From contig WHVD01000020.1 in assembly GCA_015178975.1 (NCBI GenBank), positions 558,001-622,000 of the forward strand: DNA of 64,000 bases, in the 5' to 3' direction. Below, piece after piece: positions 10,773-22,754 of the stretch. Origin of the DNA: Hysterangium stoloniferum. Lineage: Eukaryota; Basidiomycota; Agaricomycetes; Hysterangiales; Hysterangiaceae. How positions within the stretch are numbered: the first letter of the stretch is position 1; every line of letters begins with the position of its first letter. The notes beneath the pieces were generated by a model. That model was not told the DNA's origin, did not search any database, and saw nothing but the letters and a program-made list of their open reading frames with translations. The translations under genes and the position numbers were made by a program.

Positions 10773-12029
10773 GGTAATGTATTCAGGGGATTCTCTTAGA
10801 TAGCTCAATATATGCTATAGTGTCACAGAGCTTCAACAATAAAACAAGCAAAGGTCCAGTAATTTAAATACTGATAGATTAATGAGCTGCGCTATTAAGC
10901 TTAAACAACTCAAATCAATGCTTATTTTGATTATTTAAAGGTTCAATAGAACTGTGTATGACTCTTTTAGCAAATAAAAGAACTATTCCTTGAGAATAGG
11001 GGCTAGAACCTGAATATATGCGCAGTAACTTAGCAGAGACTTGATATAAAGCTTCAGATTCTTGTATGCTTAATTGTAACTATTAATAGTTATTTAACAA
11101 GGTTTTAAATAATTTATTAATAGAGAAAGTAATTTGTATTGGATTATCTGAGTGCTTGTACTTGATTAATTCAATAAACTTAGGGCTGGGCCTTGAATAA
11201 TCTAGTATTGGCAGGGAATTTCAGTAAGGATACTTAGATACTTATTAGGTTTATTATGTAATTAATAAGCCTAAAGGGTAGCTGTGAGGCTGGGGGAACT
11301 TAGATGATTAGCTAAGTTCAAGAGTTGCTGACAAAGATTCAAGATTCTGCAAGTGTAGGTGCTTGCAGTGAGTGTATCAGATTATTGTCCTTAGGATGAT
11401 TAGATAAGCTTCTGAGCTGCGCAGTAAAATGTGTGTGTGATAGATGATTTTATTGGAAACTTGGCCCTCCTTATATACATTTTGATAACTAAATGATTAG
11501 CTAATTATTTAGTTTATGAGATCACTAGTTAGATCATAATGACCTCATATTCTACTTATTATTTACCCTTTATTTATCACATGATTCCCCTCTCTGAGAC
11601 AAGGGTTCTAACCTCTTGCTTGAACATGAAGGTTCAAGGCCGCGGTCTCGGGACGGAAGCAAACAATGAGTCGGCGGAATCAATTAATAACTCGGGTAGT
11701 CACATCTGTGACTTGTGTGACATCCCGACACTGGAGGCCTATCTAATAAGTCACGTGACTCCAAAAATGTGCAAACAAGGCTGCAGCAGGTGCTGAAAAG
11801 CAATAACTAAGTAGATAAAATATAAATAATTAGTTAAAAATTATAATAAATTAATTAAGTAATAATAGCATAATATGAGTCCATATATGCTATTATTTAT
11901 GCGAAGTTAAAAGGAATAAGGCCTATTTTTCACAATAAACATAATAAAAATACAATAAAGATTCGAGAAAATATTAAGTAATTCAAAGACAATTAAGAGA
12001 ACATTATGAGATAATGCTGATACCTCACA
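10773..12029 (+). mobile_element. LTR X, copy A (about 1.26 kb), chimeric flanks
   Basis: Runs from (T)GTAATGTATTCAGG to GATACCTCACA. No long coding region. A complete copy with a perfect 5 bp target duplication lies at 47030-49475, supporting a solo-LTR interpretation. Here the left flank is copia gag and the right flank is the L2 LTR, so no target duplication is seen (see findings). Confidence 0.65.
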
Positions 12030-12359
12030 GGGTACGATAAGTTTGGAGGCTGTGATTAACCGAGAGTGGAATTACAAGAAAAGGAAATAGTCTGAGGGTT
12101 ACAAGTATATATAGGCATATGTGAAACGTAGAGTAGAATGGATCATCATACAAAAAAAAAAAAAAAGGGACATATCAGAGTATAACCAGATAGTACAAGT
12201 ATATTGTGATGGGGGCGTAAACAGGGTTTGATCACCATGAAAGCATACATCAGCATTGGGCGACTGATGGTTTCCAATGCGATGACTTGAGTGATAACTT
12301 GAAACATCAATAGGTGGCGATATCCTCACAGACTGTCAGGTTGCAACATGGTCATAACA
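12030..12359 (-). mobile_element. 3' LTR remnant of chromovirus L2 (minus copy)
   Basis: Reverse complement of the first part of the L2 LTR (compare 57173 onward), beginning TGTTATGACC at 12359 in the element's sense. The distal part is lost at the X junction. A poly-A tract (12151-12164) lies inside. Confidence 0.8.
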
Positions 12360-12531
12360 GTATCCCCCCATTTGGCTGAAATCCCAAGGAGGCCGAAAAT
12401 CTAGATTCCATATGTAAAAAACCTGTCGGCTACAGGTGTGTGTCAAAACATCATGTGACCTGGTAAAAATTTACATATAAAAATTCGAGGGGTGCTGGCG
12501 CTTGAATTTCAACTCTCTTCCCTCAACCACC
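12360..12531 (+). promoter_or_regulatory. L2 polypurine tract (minus) and promoter of the antisense gene (plus)
   Basis: In the minus sense AAATGGGGGGATA abuts the 3' LTR and is the likely second-strand primer. In the plus sense ATATAAAAA at 12475-12483 lies about 50 bp before the ATG at 12532, followed by a pyrimidine-rich leader, as in fungal promoters. Confidence 0.5.
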
Positions 12532-13505
12532 ATGACCATAGGTTTGGGGTCGAAGCCCTTCCCAGTTTGGTTAATGGTCGCTCCCATGTCAGGTCCAAGT
12601 GGACCCTTGAGTGCTCAAGAACGTCAGCGTCTTCTTGAAGAGAAGAGGAAAGTGCAGGAGGAGGAAGAGCGTAAGGAGAAGGAGGAGCTGGTGGGGATAG
12701 AGGTGGAGGAGAAGAAGCTGGCAGCAGAAAAGGCTGCACACAAGCATTGGAATGGAGTGCTTGCAAAGAAAAAGCAGCAGGAGGCCGATCGGGTGGGGGA
12801 GGAGGAGGCAAAGAAGAAGTGGGAGGGTAAAGTAAGTCAGGTTCTCTCATCTTTTGCGAATCTTGCTGATTTTTTTTTCCACAGTGCAAGGCAGCGACAC
12901 CTTTGGAGTCTGATGATGAAGAGGATGAGGAGGATGTACCGGGGCTGTTGAGCCCCAAGGTGGGTTCGGATTCCTATCATTTAAATTTTCTAATTTTTTT
13001 TTGTTTTCGATTATAGAAACAAAAACAGGCCCCCAAGGTGGGGCCCGAAAATAACCCAAAGTGCAACTGGTGCACCAAATGGGGTCGGACTTGCCATCCA
13101 TGGGCAAGTGGTCGGGGCCACACTCATCAAGAGTGTGCCAGTCAAAAACTTGGTTGTGTATTCCTGGATACTGATGGGAATGGGTTCTACCAAGAACAGC
13201 AGGTGATGCTCTAGAAGAGTAGAACTGCCTCATGTGCACCTATTTCTCAGAAACAACTCAGTTCTGATTCGAGACACTGACAACAGGGGCTGATGACTGA
13301 ACAATTGTGACTATTGGGCATGGGGCTGGAAAAACAAACCAGCGCTATTGAGTCACTCGGGGAACAGCTTGAGCAGTATTTAGAAGAATTGAGTTCTGAT
13401 GAAGTTGGGCCTGGAGTTGGGGTATCAGGAAACGTCAGTGAGGAGGTGTCAGTGGCCGTCGGTGAGGGGAAAGGCTCAGAGGCCAGGAAGAAGGAGAAGT
13501 TGTAG
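12532..13505 (+). pseudogene. Antisense coiled-coil, Zn2Cys6-like protein gene inside chromovirus L2
   Basis: Three exons read without a break through two GT-AG introns: 12532-12831, 12885-12959 and 13017 onward (introns 12832-12884 with a GTAAGT donor, 53 bp, and 12960-13016, 57 bp). All joins are phase 0. The start ACCACCATG is strong. Residues about 20-100 form a charged coiled coil (QERQRLLEEKRKVQEEEERK); exon 2 is acidic; exon 3 holds CNWCTKWGRTC followed by HQECASQKLGC, i.e. C-x2-C-x6-C-x10-H-x2-C-x6-C, close to the fungal Zn2Cys6 spacing with one His for Cys. A TAG at 13212 ends a 190-aa product; beyond it the same frame has two TGA codons and then a second heptad-like stretch (GLEKQTSAIESLGEQLEQYL) to a stop at 13505. 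The later stops may be C-to-T decay. Convergent with L2 pol, which ends 100 bp away. Confidence 0.65.
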
Positions 13506-13607
13506 AGGAAACTTTTAGATAGTACAATATAATGGTTTTAAAACAAAACAAACAAAGTGTGAAAACATAAGACATAGTCAGAAAAGGGTTGGATACCATG
13601 TGAGAGA

Positions 13608-14066
13608 CTATAGAGAATCTAAAGGACCAGGTTTATTCAGATATGCTTGATGAAACCCTAAGACGATTTCCGATGGATTCCTGAGCTCTGTAGCTAGGAT
13701 CCATGAAGTTTCTTCATCTGTACCTTCATAGCCAGCCCATTTAACCAAATAAAGTAACATGCATGAGCATCAGCGATTGTTGATTTTGGAGTCTAGGATC
13801 TCCGATATCTTGAATTTGGGTTCTCTGTCAATAATCACAGGTGGAGGTGGTGGTTGTATGTGATCCGGTATATTGTTAGCAATACAAGGTTCTAACATAC
13901 ATAGATACGTGAAATACCAGGTGCACTGCATGCATGTCGTCGGGAAGCCGAAGCGTCCATGAAAGTGTGCCGGCTTGTGCTATAACTTCAAAAGGACCTA
14001 AATATTTTTCAGAGCTTCTTAGAGGGTCTAGTAGTGCGGAAAAACTCTGCTTTAACGAATACTCAG
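13608..14066 (-). pseudogene. L2 integrase C-terminus with chromodomain
   Basis: Minus-strand translation shows the linker region (TTRPSKKLSEKYLGPFEVI, then FHVSM) and a chromodomain (EPKFKISEILDSK … YLVKWAGYEGTDEETSW), which marks the element as a chromovirus. Frameshifts occur around the FHVSM and DSKINNR segments. The stop is at 13608-13610. A chromodomain guides integration toward marked chromatin in this family. Confidence 0.8.
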
Positions 14067-14470
14067 TGTGAGGAGTATGCTTTTACCACAGTTTCATTGT
14101 GGTAAAACACTCCTTTTATTTTATTTATATTTTACACATTTTATTCATATTTTTCTATCCTTTATATTCTTCGAATATTGCACCATTTCATTAGTTTGAA
14201 GCTTTGTGTATACTTGTGGGTGCACTCGGCACCAAATAGAACTCAGACACACTTTTACCCAAGCACCACCATTTGTAAGACATAAACTAGGTCTACAGCG
14301 AGTGGTGATCAGGGTAATGTGTCAGCTACCACATAGGTAGCATTATCTGAGCTATCTAACACTTCAGACCTCGAACTATAGCAGTTGAGGCCTCCACTCA
14401 AACCATCATTCTTCCCATTCTACTCATTTCTTCGTATATAGACCGGTCAGAACTTCTACCACTCTTCACA
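14067..14470 (-). mobile_element. Solo LTR M (404 bp) inside L2 integrase
   Basis: In the minus sense runs TGTGAAGAGTGG … CTCACA; flanks CTCAG and CTTGG may be a decayed 5 bp target duplication. A perfect 10 bp hairpin (TTTTACCACA, 14081-14090, with 14098-14107) lies near one end. A second copy begins at 63672. It interrupts L2 between KIGDQV and the chromodomain linker. Confidence 0.65.
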
Positions 14471-16205
14471 CTTGGTCTCCGATCTTGAAATCAGGAGGTG
14501 GAAGTCAATTCGTATCCACGGACTGTTGGTATCATTCTTGGGCCATTGTGATAGTTTTACAAAGTTCTTGATGTAGCTCGGCAAGGCTTGTAATGAAGTC
14601 TTGAGCGCAGGTGGGTGCGAGATCGCGTTCTGGGTGGATTGCGATATTGGGGTTGTAGCCTTTGTTTGCAAAGAAAGGTGAAATGCCAGTAGTGGCATTC
14701 GGTGTGTTGTTATATGCGAATTCGGCTAGCGGTAATAGTGATTTCCAATTATCTTGTTGATAGTTACAATAGACACAAATGTACTGTTCCAAGGTTTGAT
14801 TCATGCATTCAGTTTGGCCGTTGCCTTGTGGGTGATAGCCCAAAGTGAAGTGTAATTTCATGTCTAGTGCTTTTCTAGGTGACCTAAAGATATGAGAGAC
14901 AAACTCGGATCCACGATCGGATGTGACATGCAATGGAATGCTGTGCTTGGAAAATACATGGGTGACGAATAATTTGGCTAACTGTAAAGACATTATTGTG
15001 TCATATATTGGAATGAAAATACTTTGCTTTGTGAGCTGATCCACAACAACTAGGATTGCTGTATGACCTTTGGATGCCGGTAGGTGCTCGATGAAATCCA
15101 TAGAAATTGAGTTCCAGGGTTTTTCCAGTATCAGTAATTGTTTGAGTAGGCCATATGGTTTGTGTCACTGTGATTTAGAGTGTAAACATGTTGTACAAGA
15201 TTTGCAATAGTTCTTAACGAAGTCTCGGATGCCGGGCCATGTATATTCTCTTCTAATGAGAGAAAGAGTTTTATTGAGGCTGAAATGTCCCGAGATCGGG
15301 TGGTCGTGCTTATGTTGTAGGATTCGCAGCCGAAGGGTGTCAGAATCTGGTACATAGATGCAGTTGTCAAGTCTAATGAAACCTTGTGAGTCTAGTGACC
15401 ATCGGGGTTCATTGGGGTCGGACGGGTTATCGAGGTGTGCTTTGGTGACTGGGTCTAATGGAATTGCCAATAGTATATCTTGATGTAACTTTTCGGTATC
15501 CATAAGGATAACACTTTACAAGACTGGATGAATGAGGTAAGTGGCTCGGATAGACGTGGACAGTTGTTCCGATGAAAACATAGGCTTAACATTATGGATT
15601 AACTGTGGCATAGTTGCTACTCCCCTCTTTAGGATAGACGTCCCATCGTCTAGTCATAGTGTCAGGTTTTCCACCAAGGTGGCCGGGATGGAAGTGGATT
15701 ACCATATTGAAAGTGGAGAGGTATTCGGACCATTGGGCTTGCCAACAGGTGAGTAGTTTTGTGGTTGAAAAGTAAACCAATTTTTTGTGGTTGGTTATAA
15801 CATCAATTGGATGAGCCGATACTTCCAAATAATGTTGCCATGTTTTGAAAGCTTCACATGTCACGAGTAGTTCCTTATCGTGAACATCATAGTTGAGTTT
15901 GGGTGCCAAAAAAGTGCGAGACAAAAAAGCTACTGGGTGAACTTCACCGTTGGTGTCCAGAATGGACAATATTGCAGTGAGCACATAATCCAAGGCATCA
16001 GTTTCCACAATGAGTTGAACATCAGGCTTCCAGTGCGACAAAATAGGGGCAGATGTAAACATACTTTTCAATTCTCAGAATGCCATTTGGCATTCTTCAG
16101 AGAAATTCCATGGGGTGTCTTTATGAGTAAGATGAGTGAGCGGAATGGTAATTTTTGAGTAGTTGTGAATGAAACGACGATAAAAATTGGTGAAGCCTAA
16201 AAAGG
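14471..16205 (-). pseudogene. L2 RNase H and integrase core (minus copy)
   Basis: Segments in order on the minus strand: RNase H (VETDALDYV … HPVAFLSRTF … NYDVHDKELL, 15592-16071), integrase zinc domain (HKHDHPISGH … CKSCTTCLHSK, 15165-15503), and catalytic core with all three acidic residues (MDFIEHL, TSDRGSEF, GQTECMNQ, 14532-15101). Stops and shifts separate the segments. Confidence 0.85.
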
Positions 16206-16926
16206 TGTTAAGAACTGAAAACTGACTAACGTTGGTGTCTGACAGGGACCAATTGGAAGGACTTGGCTTCAGCTTATGTGCTGTGCCCTCGCAAATGTCC
16301 ATAGGGTGTCCTTAGATTTTGGATGGGTGAAGACTAATCCTAAGGAGTTCCTTTCGGCGAGATACTGATCGGAACCGAAGGACAAGTTGAGTGTCGGGCC
16401 AAGGGGTCGGGGCCGGGAGTGGGTGAGCGCATGCGAAGGCGGATGGGGGGATTCTTAGTATGGGACTGTTACAGATGTATGAGGGTGTTCTGAGTCAATA
16501 TTCTGATTGCCTCGTAACTACAACTACAGCGGGTTCATATACAAGTAGCAAGCGTCTAGAAAATACTAATGGGGAGAAGGGCGGAAAACGGTATTAACAA
16601 TAAGCTTGACTAGGAACGGGAAGTTTATGATTAGTTCGGAGGCCGATGATAACCGAGGGCGGAATTACGATAAAAGGAAATAGTTCAAGGACTACAAATA
16701 TAGATAGACATATGCAAAACATAGGATTGAACGGATCAACATAATAAAAGGGATGTATCAAAGTTTAACCAGACAATACGAGTTATTTTGACGTGGGCGT
16801 AAATGGAGTTTGATCATCGCGGAAACATACGTCAGCTTCAGGGCCGATGGTTTCCGAAGTGGTGACTTGAAAACATTGATGTGGCGATAACCTCGGGACC
16901 AATAGGGTAGTGACACGGTCGTAACA
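16206..16926 (-). mobile_element. Solo L2-family LTR inserted in L2 pol
   Basis: 721 bp, with a perfect 5 bp target duplication AAAGG (16201-16205 and 16927-16931). It separates the RT end (…AFSPF region) from RNase H of the same family, so L2 integrated into its own relative and then lost its interior by LTR recombination. Confidence 0.9.
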
Positions 16927-18420
16927 AAAGGACTGAATGCCCTTAACCTTTCATGGTTCTGGCCAATCTTGAATGACTTGAATTTTAGAGTTGTCCATGT
17001 GGAGACTGTCGGGTCCCATCATGAAACCTAAATATTCAACTGTGTCGACATCAAATGAACATTTTTTCCTCTTTGCAAAAAGACCATGTTTTTGGAGTCT
17101 TCAGAGAACTTCATGGACATGTTCATCATGAAGTGTAGGATCTTCAGAGAATATGAGGATGTCGTCTAAGTACACAATGACAAAGACATCGAGGAGGTCA
17201 GAAAAGACGTCGTTGATAAAATGTTGAAAGACCAATGGAGTGTTGGTGAGGCCGAAAGGCATCACTAACCATTTGAAGGAGCCATAGCAAGTGCAAAAAG
17301 CCATTTTCCATTTGTCGCCTTTTGCGATCCAAATCAAATGATAGGTGTGCTTGAGATCTATCTTTGTATAGATTTGGGCTTTCCGAGGGGCATTGAGTAA
17401 ATTGGAGATTAGTGGTAACAGGTACTTATATTTTCGAGTGATCACATTTAGTCCTTGAAAGTCAATGCAAAGCCAAAGGGAACTGTCTTTTTTCCAAATG
17501 AATAGGACAGGGGCTCCATAAGGAGACTTTGAGGGTCGGATAAATCCTATAGCCAAGTGTTCATCCAAGAAATCTCAGCTAGCCAATAATTTAGACTGCG
17601 AGAGAGGATAAACTGGGCCTAAGGGCAGATGTGAACCTTCTTCAATATCAATTTTCAAATCGTAGGGCCTGTGAGGGGCAAGTCGATCAGCTTTTTGTTT
17701 ACTGAAGACATCTGCAAATTCATGGTATTTTTCTGGAGCACCTTCCAAATCTGCGATTGGTTCAGCCACTGGGGTTGTGAAGTGACCAGTCGCTTCATCA
17801 AACTTAAGGTTGACTGTAAATGCTTGGGAGTTATCCAACTTGATGGCTCTCATAAAAGCTGCGGCATTTATTAGAGAGACAGGCAGCAGAGAGCTCGGAT
17901 TTGCCACAGGGGCCGGAGGTGCCGTAGAGGCCATATTTGCCAAAACAGGTGGAAACGGACCAGTCATATCGGGTGCCGATGGGGTTTGGAAATAGATACT
18001 GCCCAATACCCAATCAATCAATGGATTATAGTGGGTGAGCCAGTTATGTCCTAGAACGACCAAGCAGCTCGAGTCCAACTGTGTTACAAGAAATGTAACT
18101 GTCTGAAAGGTTCCACATGGGAACTGAAGTCAGAGTTCACAGGCTTGCGAGATTATGGAGTTTGAGTACCATTGAAGAGTCGGAGTGGAATTGGATCTAT
18201 TGCATAGGTTTTTAACTGATTTCTTTGGGAAAAATTTATATCTATAAAACAATGGGTTGAACCTGAATCTACGAGAGCTCGAAAAGTAAGACACCTGAGG
18301 GGTTCCAAAGTAAGATTTATGAACAAAGAATTGGGATTATACAGGGTGGATACATTAAGATGACAATTTTCTGGTGTGCAGAGAGATTCAATGCAACTCT
18401 CCAACTGCACGGAATCCAGA
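16927..18420 (-). pseudogene. L2 protease and reverse transcriptase (minus copy)
   Basis: Protease active site ALVDSGSTHCFID at 18153-18410; RT at 17101-18078 with [28 protein letters not shown] and an intact catalytic YLDD ([11 protein letters not shown]). A stop just after LLAS (about 17574) interrupts the frame. It would copy element RNA into DNA in the particle. Confidence 0.85.
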
Positions 18421-19703
18421 GAGTTGCTTAATCTTTTTTTGACTCAGCAGTCAGCTTAGCCGGTTGTGAAGTCGTGGCCATATTGGCTGATCGGGCTTTT
18501 GTGGCCTTCGGGCATGCAGCGACTCAGTGTCCGGGATCTGCAAACAAAGGTCATTGTCCATTCGGCATTGCTTTTCCTGTGGTAGGAGCTTGCCATCAGA
18601 GCTGAGTTTGCTAGTTAGGCCGGGTTTGTCTTTGTCTTGAGACTTATTCGACTGTTTGCCTTGCCTTTTTTGTCATTAGAACCCTTGTTATGGGACTTTT
18701 TATCAGAGTTCGAGTTGCCACTATTGTTGGTGTTTTGATTACCAGATTTGTTGGCATTCTTATTGTCCAATGATTTTTTGTCCGATGGGTTTTTGCGACT
18801 GATTTCCAAACATTGTTCCCAGTATTGGGCATCCACATTTTGGGCCTTTAGATGCATGAGTCTCTCCTTTGGAAACTTCGTCTTTGAGGCAAGACGGGAG
18901 GCCAGAGTAAAACTGGTAACAGAGGGCTGAATCACCCCAGTGACAACATGTGGCGAGGTTGTTGAACTGGACGATGTAGTTGGTGATGCATTGGGTGTCT
19001 TTCATGTTGAGATTAGAAAGCCTGGTTTCGGCATTGCCAGTTTGGTAATAGGGACCAAAGTTTGTTTTGAGTTCCTCAACAAAGGCATCCCAATCGTGAA
19101 GCCAATCAGGCTCTTCGGAGGTGAGGCCAGAGAATGTGGGTTCAAACCAGGCTGCTGCAGAATCCTTAAGGTACGACAGTGTGAAGTTTACCTTTTGGTC
19201 ATCCATTGCAAAAGCAGCTGGGCGGTCCTGAAAGTTGAATCGACATTGCATAAGAAATGTTGGCAATTTCTTTGGGTTTGAGCCAGTAACCAGTTCGGGT
19301 TTGTTGACTCGGGTTTGTTGAGGTTCTTTTTCAATGGTTTTGTTCTTAAGGAAATCACTAAGGGATCATAAGGTACCTGAGAACAATTCCCATGTCTTGT
19401 TGGGATCGAAATCCAGTTTTGTTTCGCAGACTTCTTAGGACCCCTAGCCTGAGGTAAGGACTGGTTGCCATCCTCAGGTTCGAGTCCCGGAGCTGATTGA
19501 TTGTTGACCTCTTCAGGTGCTTCAGGTTCGGTGGCTTCAGTAACTTCTTCAGCATTGCTGGTAATTTCCACGAAGTGGGATTCTGCAGAGGGTTCTGGAT
19601 GTGGGGTTCTTGAAGTAGCTTGGGCTGTATACAGGAATGGAGACTTGAGAGTGGAAGATTCTGCTTCACCACTTGGCTTGGCATCTTTTTTCCTTGGAGG
19701 CAT
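18421..19703 (-). pseudogene. L2 gag (minus copy)
   Basis: ATG at 19703 (MPPRKKDAKPSGEAESS). Capsid-like region WFEPTFSGL … EELKTNFGPY, then a low-complexity Lys/Asn/Ser stretch and a CCHC-like zinc knuckle split by a TGA (about 18525). Frameshifts near 19420 and 19250 break it relative to the plus-strand copy at 57950. Confidence 0.8.
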
Positions 19704-20130
19704 GATTAATGCAAAAATGAGAGTGTGAAATCAGAATATACTGTTAAGAACTGAAAACTGACTAAAGTCAGTAGGCTGAAGGGGACCGATTGGAAGGACT
19801 TGGCTTCAGCTTATATGCTGCACCCTCGCAAATAACCGTCAGGTGTCCTTAAGTTTTGGACAGGCGAAGACAAGTCTTAATGAGTACCTCACGGTGAGTT
19901 ACCGATCGGGACCGAAGGATAAGTCGAGTGTCGGGCCAAGGGTTGGGGACTGAGAGTGGGTGAGCACATGCAAAGGCAGAGAGTGTGATACTTAGAGTAA
20001 GACTTCTAAAGATTCATGTGGGTGTTCTGAGTCGATATTCTGATTGCCTAGTAACTACAACTACAGCGGGTTCATATACAAGTATTCGGTGTCTAGAAAA
20101 TACTAACTAAGGGAAGAGTGGAAAACATTA

Positions 20131-22754
20131 CAGTCAACTCTGATATAACCCATACCCCATATAACCCATACTCCTTAATAACCCATAGGATTTTCAATTT
20201 ACCAAGTTGGTTTGCAGGGATTTTGTATTGATAACCCATACTCTCCAATAACCAATAACCCATACTGATTTTTGGTCATCATAACCCATACATATATGTA
20301 CTGTATACTCAGATAACCCTGACATAATACATTAGGAAATTATTTGGTTATATAATAATTGATTTTACATACATACATATGTGTCCCAAAATGGCAACAA
20401 TAACCAGAAACCAATCTAAGATACTAACCTCTCTCATCATGAAACCTGTTGGTTCTAAAAAAAGGATTAACTAAGCTTTATGACCAGATTCAAGAACAGA
20501 GAGCCAGGCTCGAGGTCGAGTTGAAAGCCGGTCAACCCATATCAGAGGTTGATCAGGACTGGCTTGATGGTGATGGGAATTTGATAGATGAAGAAAGGGT
20601 GGTGGAGACATTGGATAATGCATCTGACTATGAACAAGGCCTTGCCAGGTTGGATTCACAGGCCAAAACAGTTGTACAGAAGCTGCAGAGACTTGTGGAG
20701 AGTGGTAGGAAGAATGAGGCCCCTTCAAAGAAGTGAAAGCATAAGACTTCAAAATTTCTATGTTATATAGATGTACATTGCAGGTTGTACTCAGTAAATT
20801 GTTTGTAGGCCCGACTACCAGTGATATTCCCACACCTGGCGGGAAACCCCTCAAGCCATTTGCAGAATCTTGGAAAAAAGAAAATGCAACACTTCAACAA
20901 AGAATTGAGATCCTAAAATTGGCATAATGCCAATGGTAAGGTCCAGAAGAAAACAGCAAATCTTTTTGTACAATCTATCCCAGCCTCAAAATCAAGCAGC
21001 CACTGGTCTCAGCATGGGTCAAGGATGAAGCAAGGTGGCAAGCAGAGTATGAAAGCAGCAGAAGTTCAGCATGCTCAGCCAAAAGGATTCGTCAAACACA
21101 GCATCCAGAGGTTACGGAGATGTTGGACCTTTGGCTTTTAAAGGGAATGGCAGACAAGCTGCTTATTACTGGTGAAGTTCTTCACCAGAAATGGAAAACA
21201 TTTGCTGACCTTGTAGGTATACCAGATGATGAACGTCTCAACCTGAGTGATGGATGGTTGAGCAGTTTTAAAGCATGCAATGGATTGAAGGATATGAAGT
21301 GGCATGGTGAAGCTGCCTCTGCACCTCCTGATACAGTCGAAATGGAGCAGCTGCGAATTCAAGAGCTTATCAAAAAAGAAGGCTACAAGCCATGTAATAT
21401 TTTTAATGCAGATGAATCTTCTCTCTTCTATGTGTGATTTCTCTTTGATTTTTGAATGTTGATTAGACTTGATTAAAAATATTTACAGTATGCCTCCAGA
21501 TTGTGGACTTGCTGACAAGCAACACTCTGGCATCAAAGGAAAGAAACTTCAACTTACATATCTATTCACAGCAAATGCAGATGGCTCAAAAAAACTACCT
21601 CCCTTTATCATCGGAAAAGCACAGAAGCCACGGGCATTCAAGAACAAGACCGGTGCACAACTTGGTTTCTATTATCGGAATAATGCAAAGGCATGGATGA
21701 CAGGCACTCTCTATCAGGAGTGGCTATTAGATTGGGATAGGAAGCTCTGGAGTGAAGACCGGAAGATTTTACTTTTGCAGGACAACTTCTCAGGACACAT
21801 CATCCCAGAGAACCTCACCAACATATGAGTTGTTAATTTCAAGCCCAACCTCACTGCACACATTCAACCCAATGACCAGGGAATCATTCACTGTTTCAAG
21901 GCAAAATATCGTGCTCGATTTATCAACCGTGCCATCCACCTCTATGAAGCTGGTGTCACCCCATCACAAATCTATGACATTGATCAGCTCGAAGCTATGC
22001 AACTTGCTGATGATGCATGGAATGAGGTGGACACAACAACGATCCGAAACTGCTGGCATAAAGCCAACATCCTTCCCAACACCAACTCATCACCATCATC
22101 ACCCCTCATTCAACCGTCCCTTCCCATCTCATCGCTAATCCATACCACCGAATTATGCAACCCAAGTGATCCTGTTGTTCATTCTGAGAACACTGTCCAT
22201 GAAGCATTGGATGATTTAGAACTTACTGGGGCCCTCCAATGCTCGAACCGAATGGATATCGCAGAACTTCTCAACCCAGCTGCTGAGATACACAATATCT
22301 TCGAGTCAACTGATGAAGATATCTACCAAGCTGTAATGGATGCAACAGTGTTGCAGGAAGCAAATGGTGAAGGGAATAGCAATGAAGCAGACAGCAACAG
22401 TGGGCTTGTCGAACCGGCTCCTACACGCAGTGAAGCACTCCAGGCGGCATTAGTTTTGGGAAAATACATCACAGAATTCAATGATCCATTTGTGCATAAG
22501 TTGGAGTCGATTCTGGGCTCATTAGGGAAGAGGACACGGGTTCTTGAGATGCAATCCATGAAAGAGACAAAATTGAATAGTTATTTCGAACCTAAATAGT
22601 TTGCATCCTACAGTAATGTTAGTAGGTTTGAACTTATATAGACAGTTGTGAACTTTGCCTCATCAATGATCAACCTCCCTCATAACCCATACTCTCCCAA
22701 AACCCATACCCCTGGACCTATCCCAAGACATATGGGGTATAACAGAGTCGACTG
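20131..22754 (+). mobile_element. Pogo-family DNA transposon (2.6 kb)
   Basis: Imperfect terminal inverted repeats CAGTCAACTCTGATATAACCC and CAGTCGACTCTGTTATACCCC, flanked by TA duplications (20129-20130, 22755-22756). The empty site is seen in a related LTR near 42475, which reads ACATTATTGAC. Confidence 0.9.
20449..22599 (+). pseudogene. Pogo-family transposase (broken)
   Basis: A 95-codon N-terminal ORF (20449-20736) rich in charged coil sequence precedes a damaged psq-type helix-turn-helix region (LQQRIEILK, about 20900) and a CENP-B-like DNA-binding region (21120 onward, KWKTFADLVGI). The DDE domain has D at IFNADESSLF (about 21410), D at LLLQDNFSGH (21781) and D at IQPNDQG, with 30 positions between the last two, as in pogo elements. 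A 55 bp intron 21434-21488 with GTGATT and ACAG ends joins FYV to MPPD in frame. A TGA at 21826, probably from an arginine CGA, and shifts near 20925 inactivate it. The long acidic C terminus runs to 22599. Confidence 0.75.

Noticed and set aside
12509..12958. Minus-strand ORF of 149 aa, Ser/Pro-rich, opposite the zinc-cluster gene
   Set aside because: It is the complement of the coiled-coil exon; its proline runs are reverse reading of GAG/GAA codons, and it ignores the two well-formed plus-strand introns.
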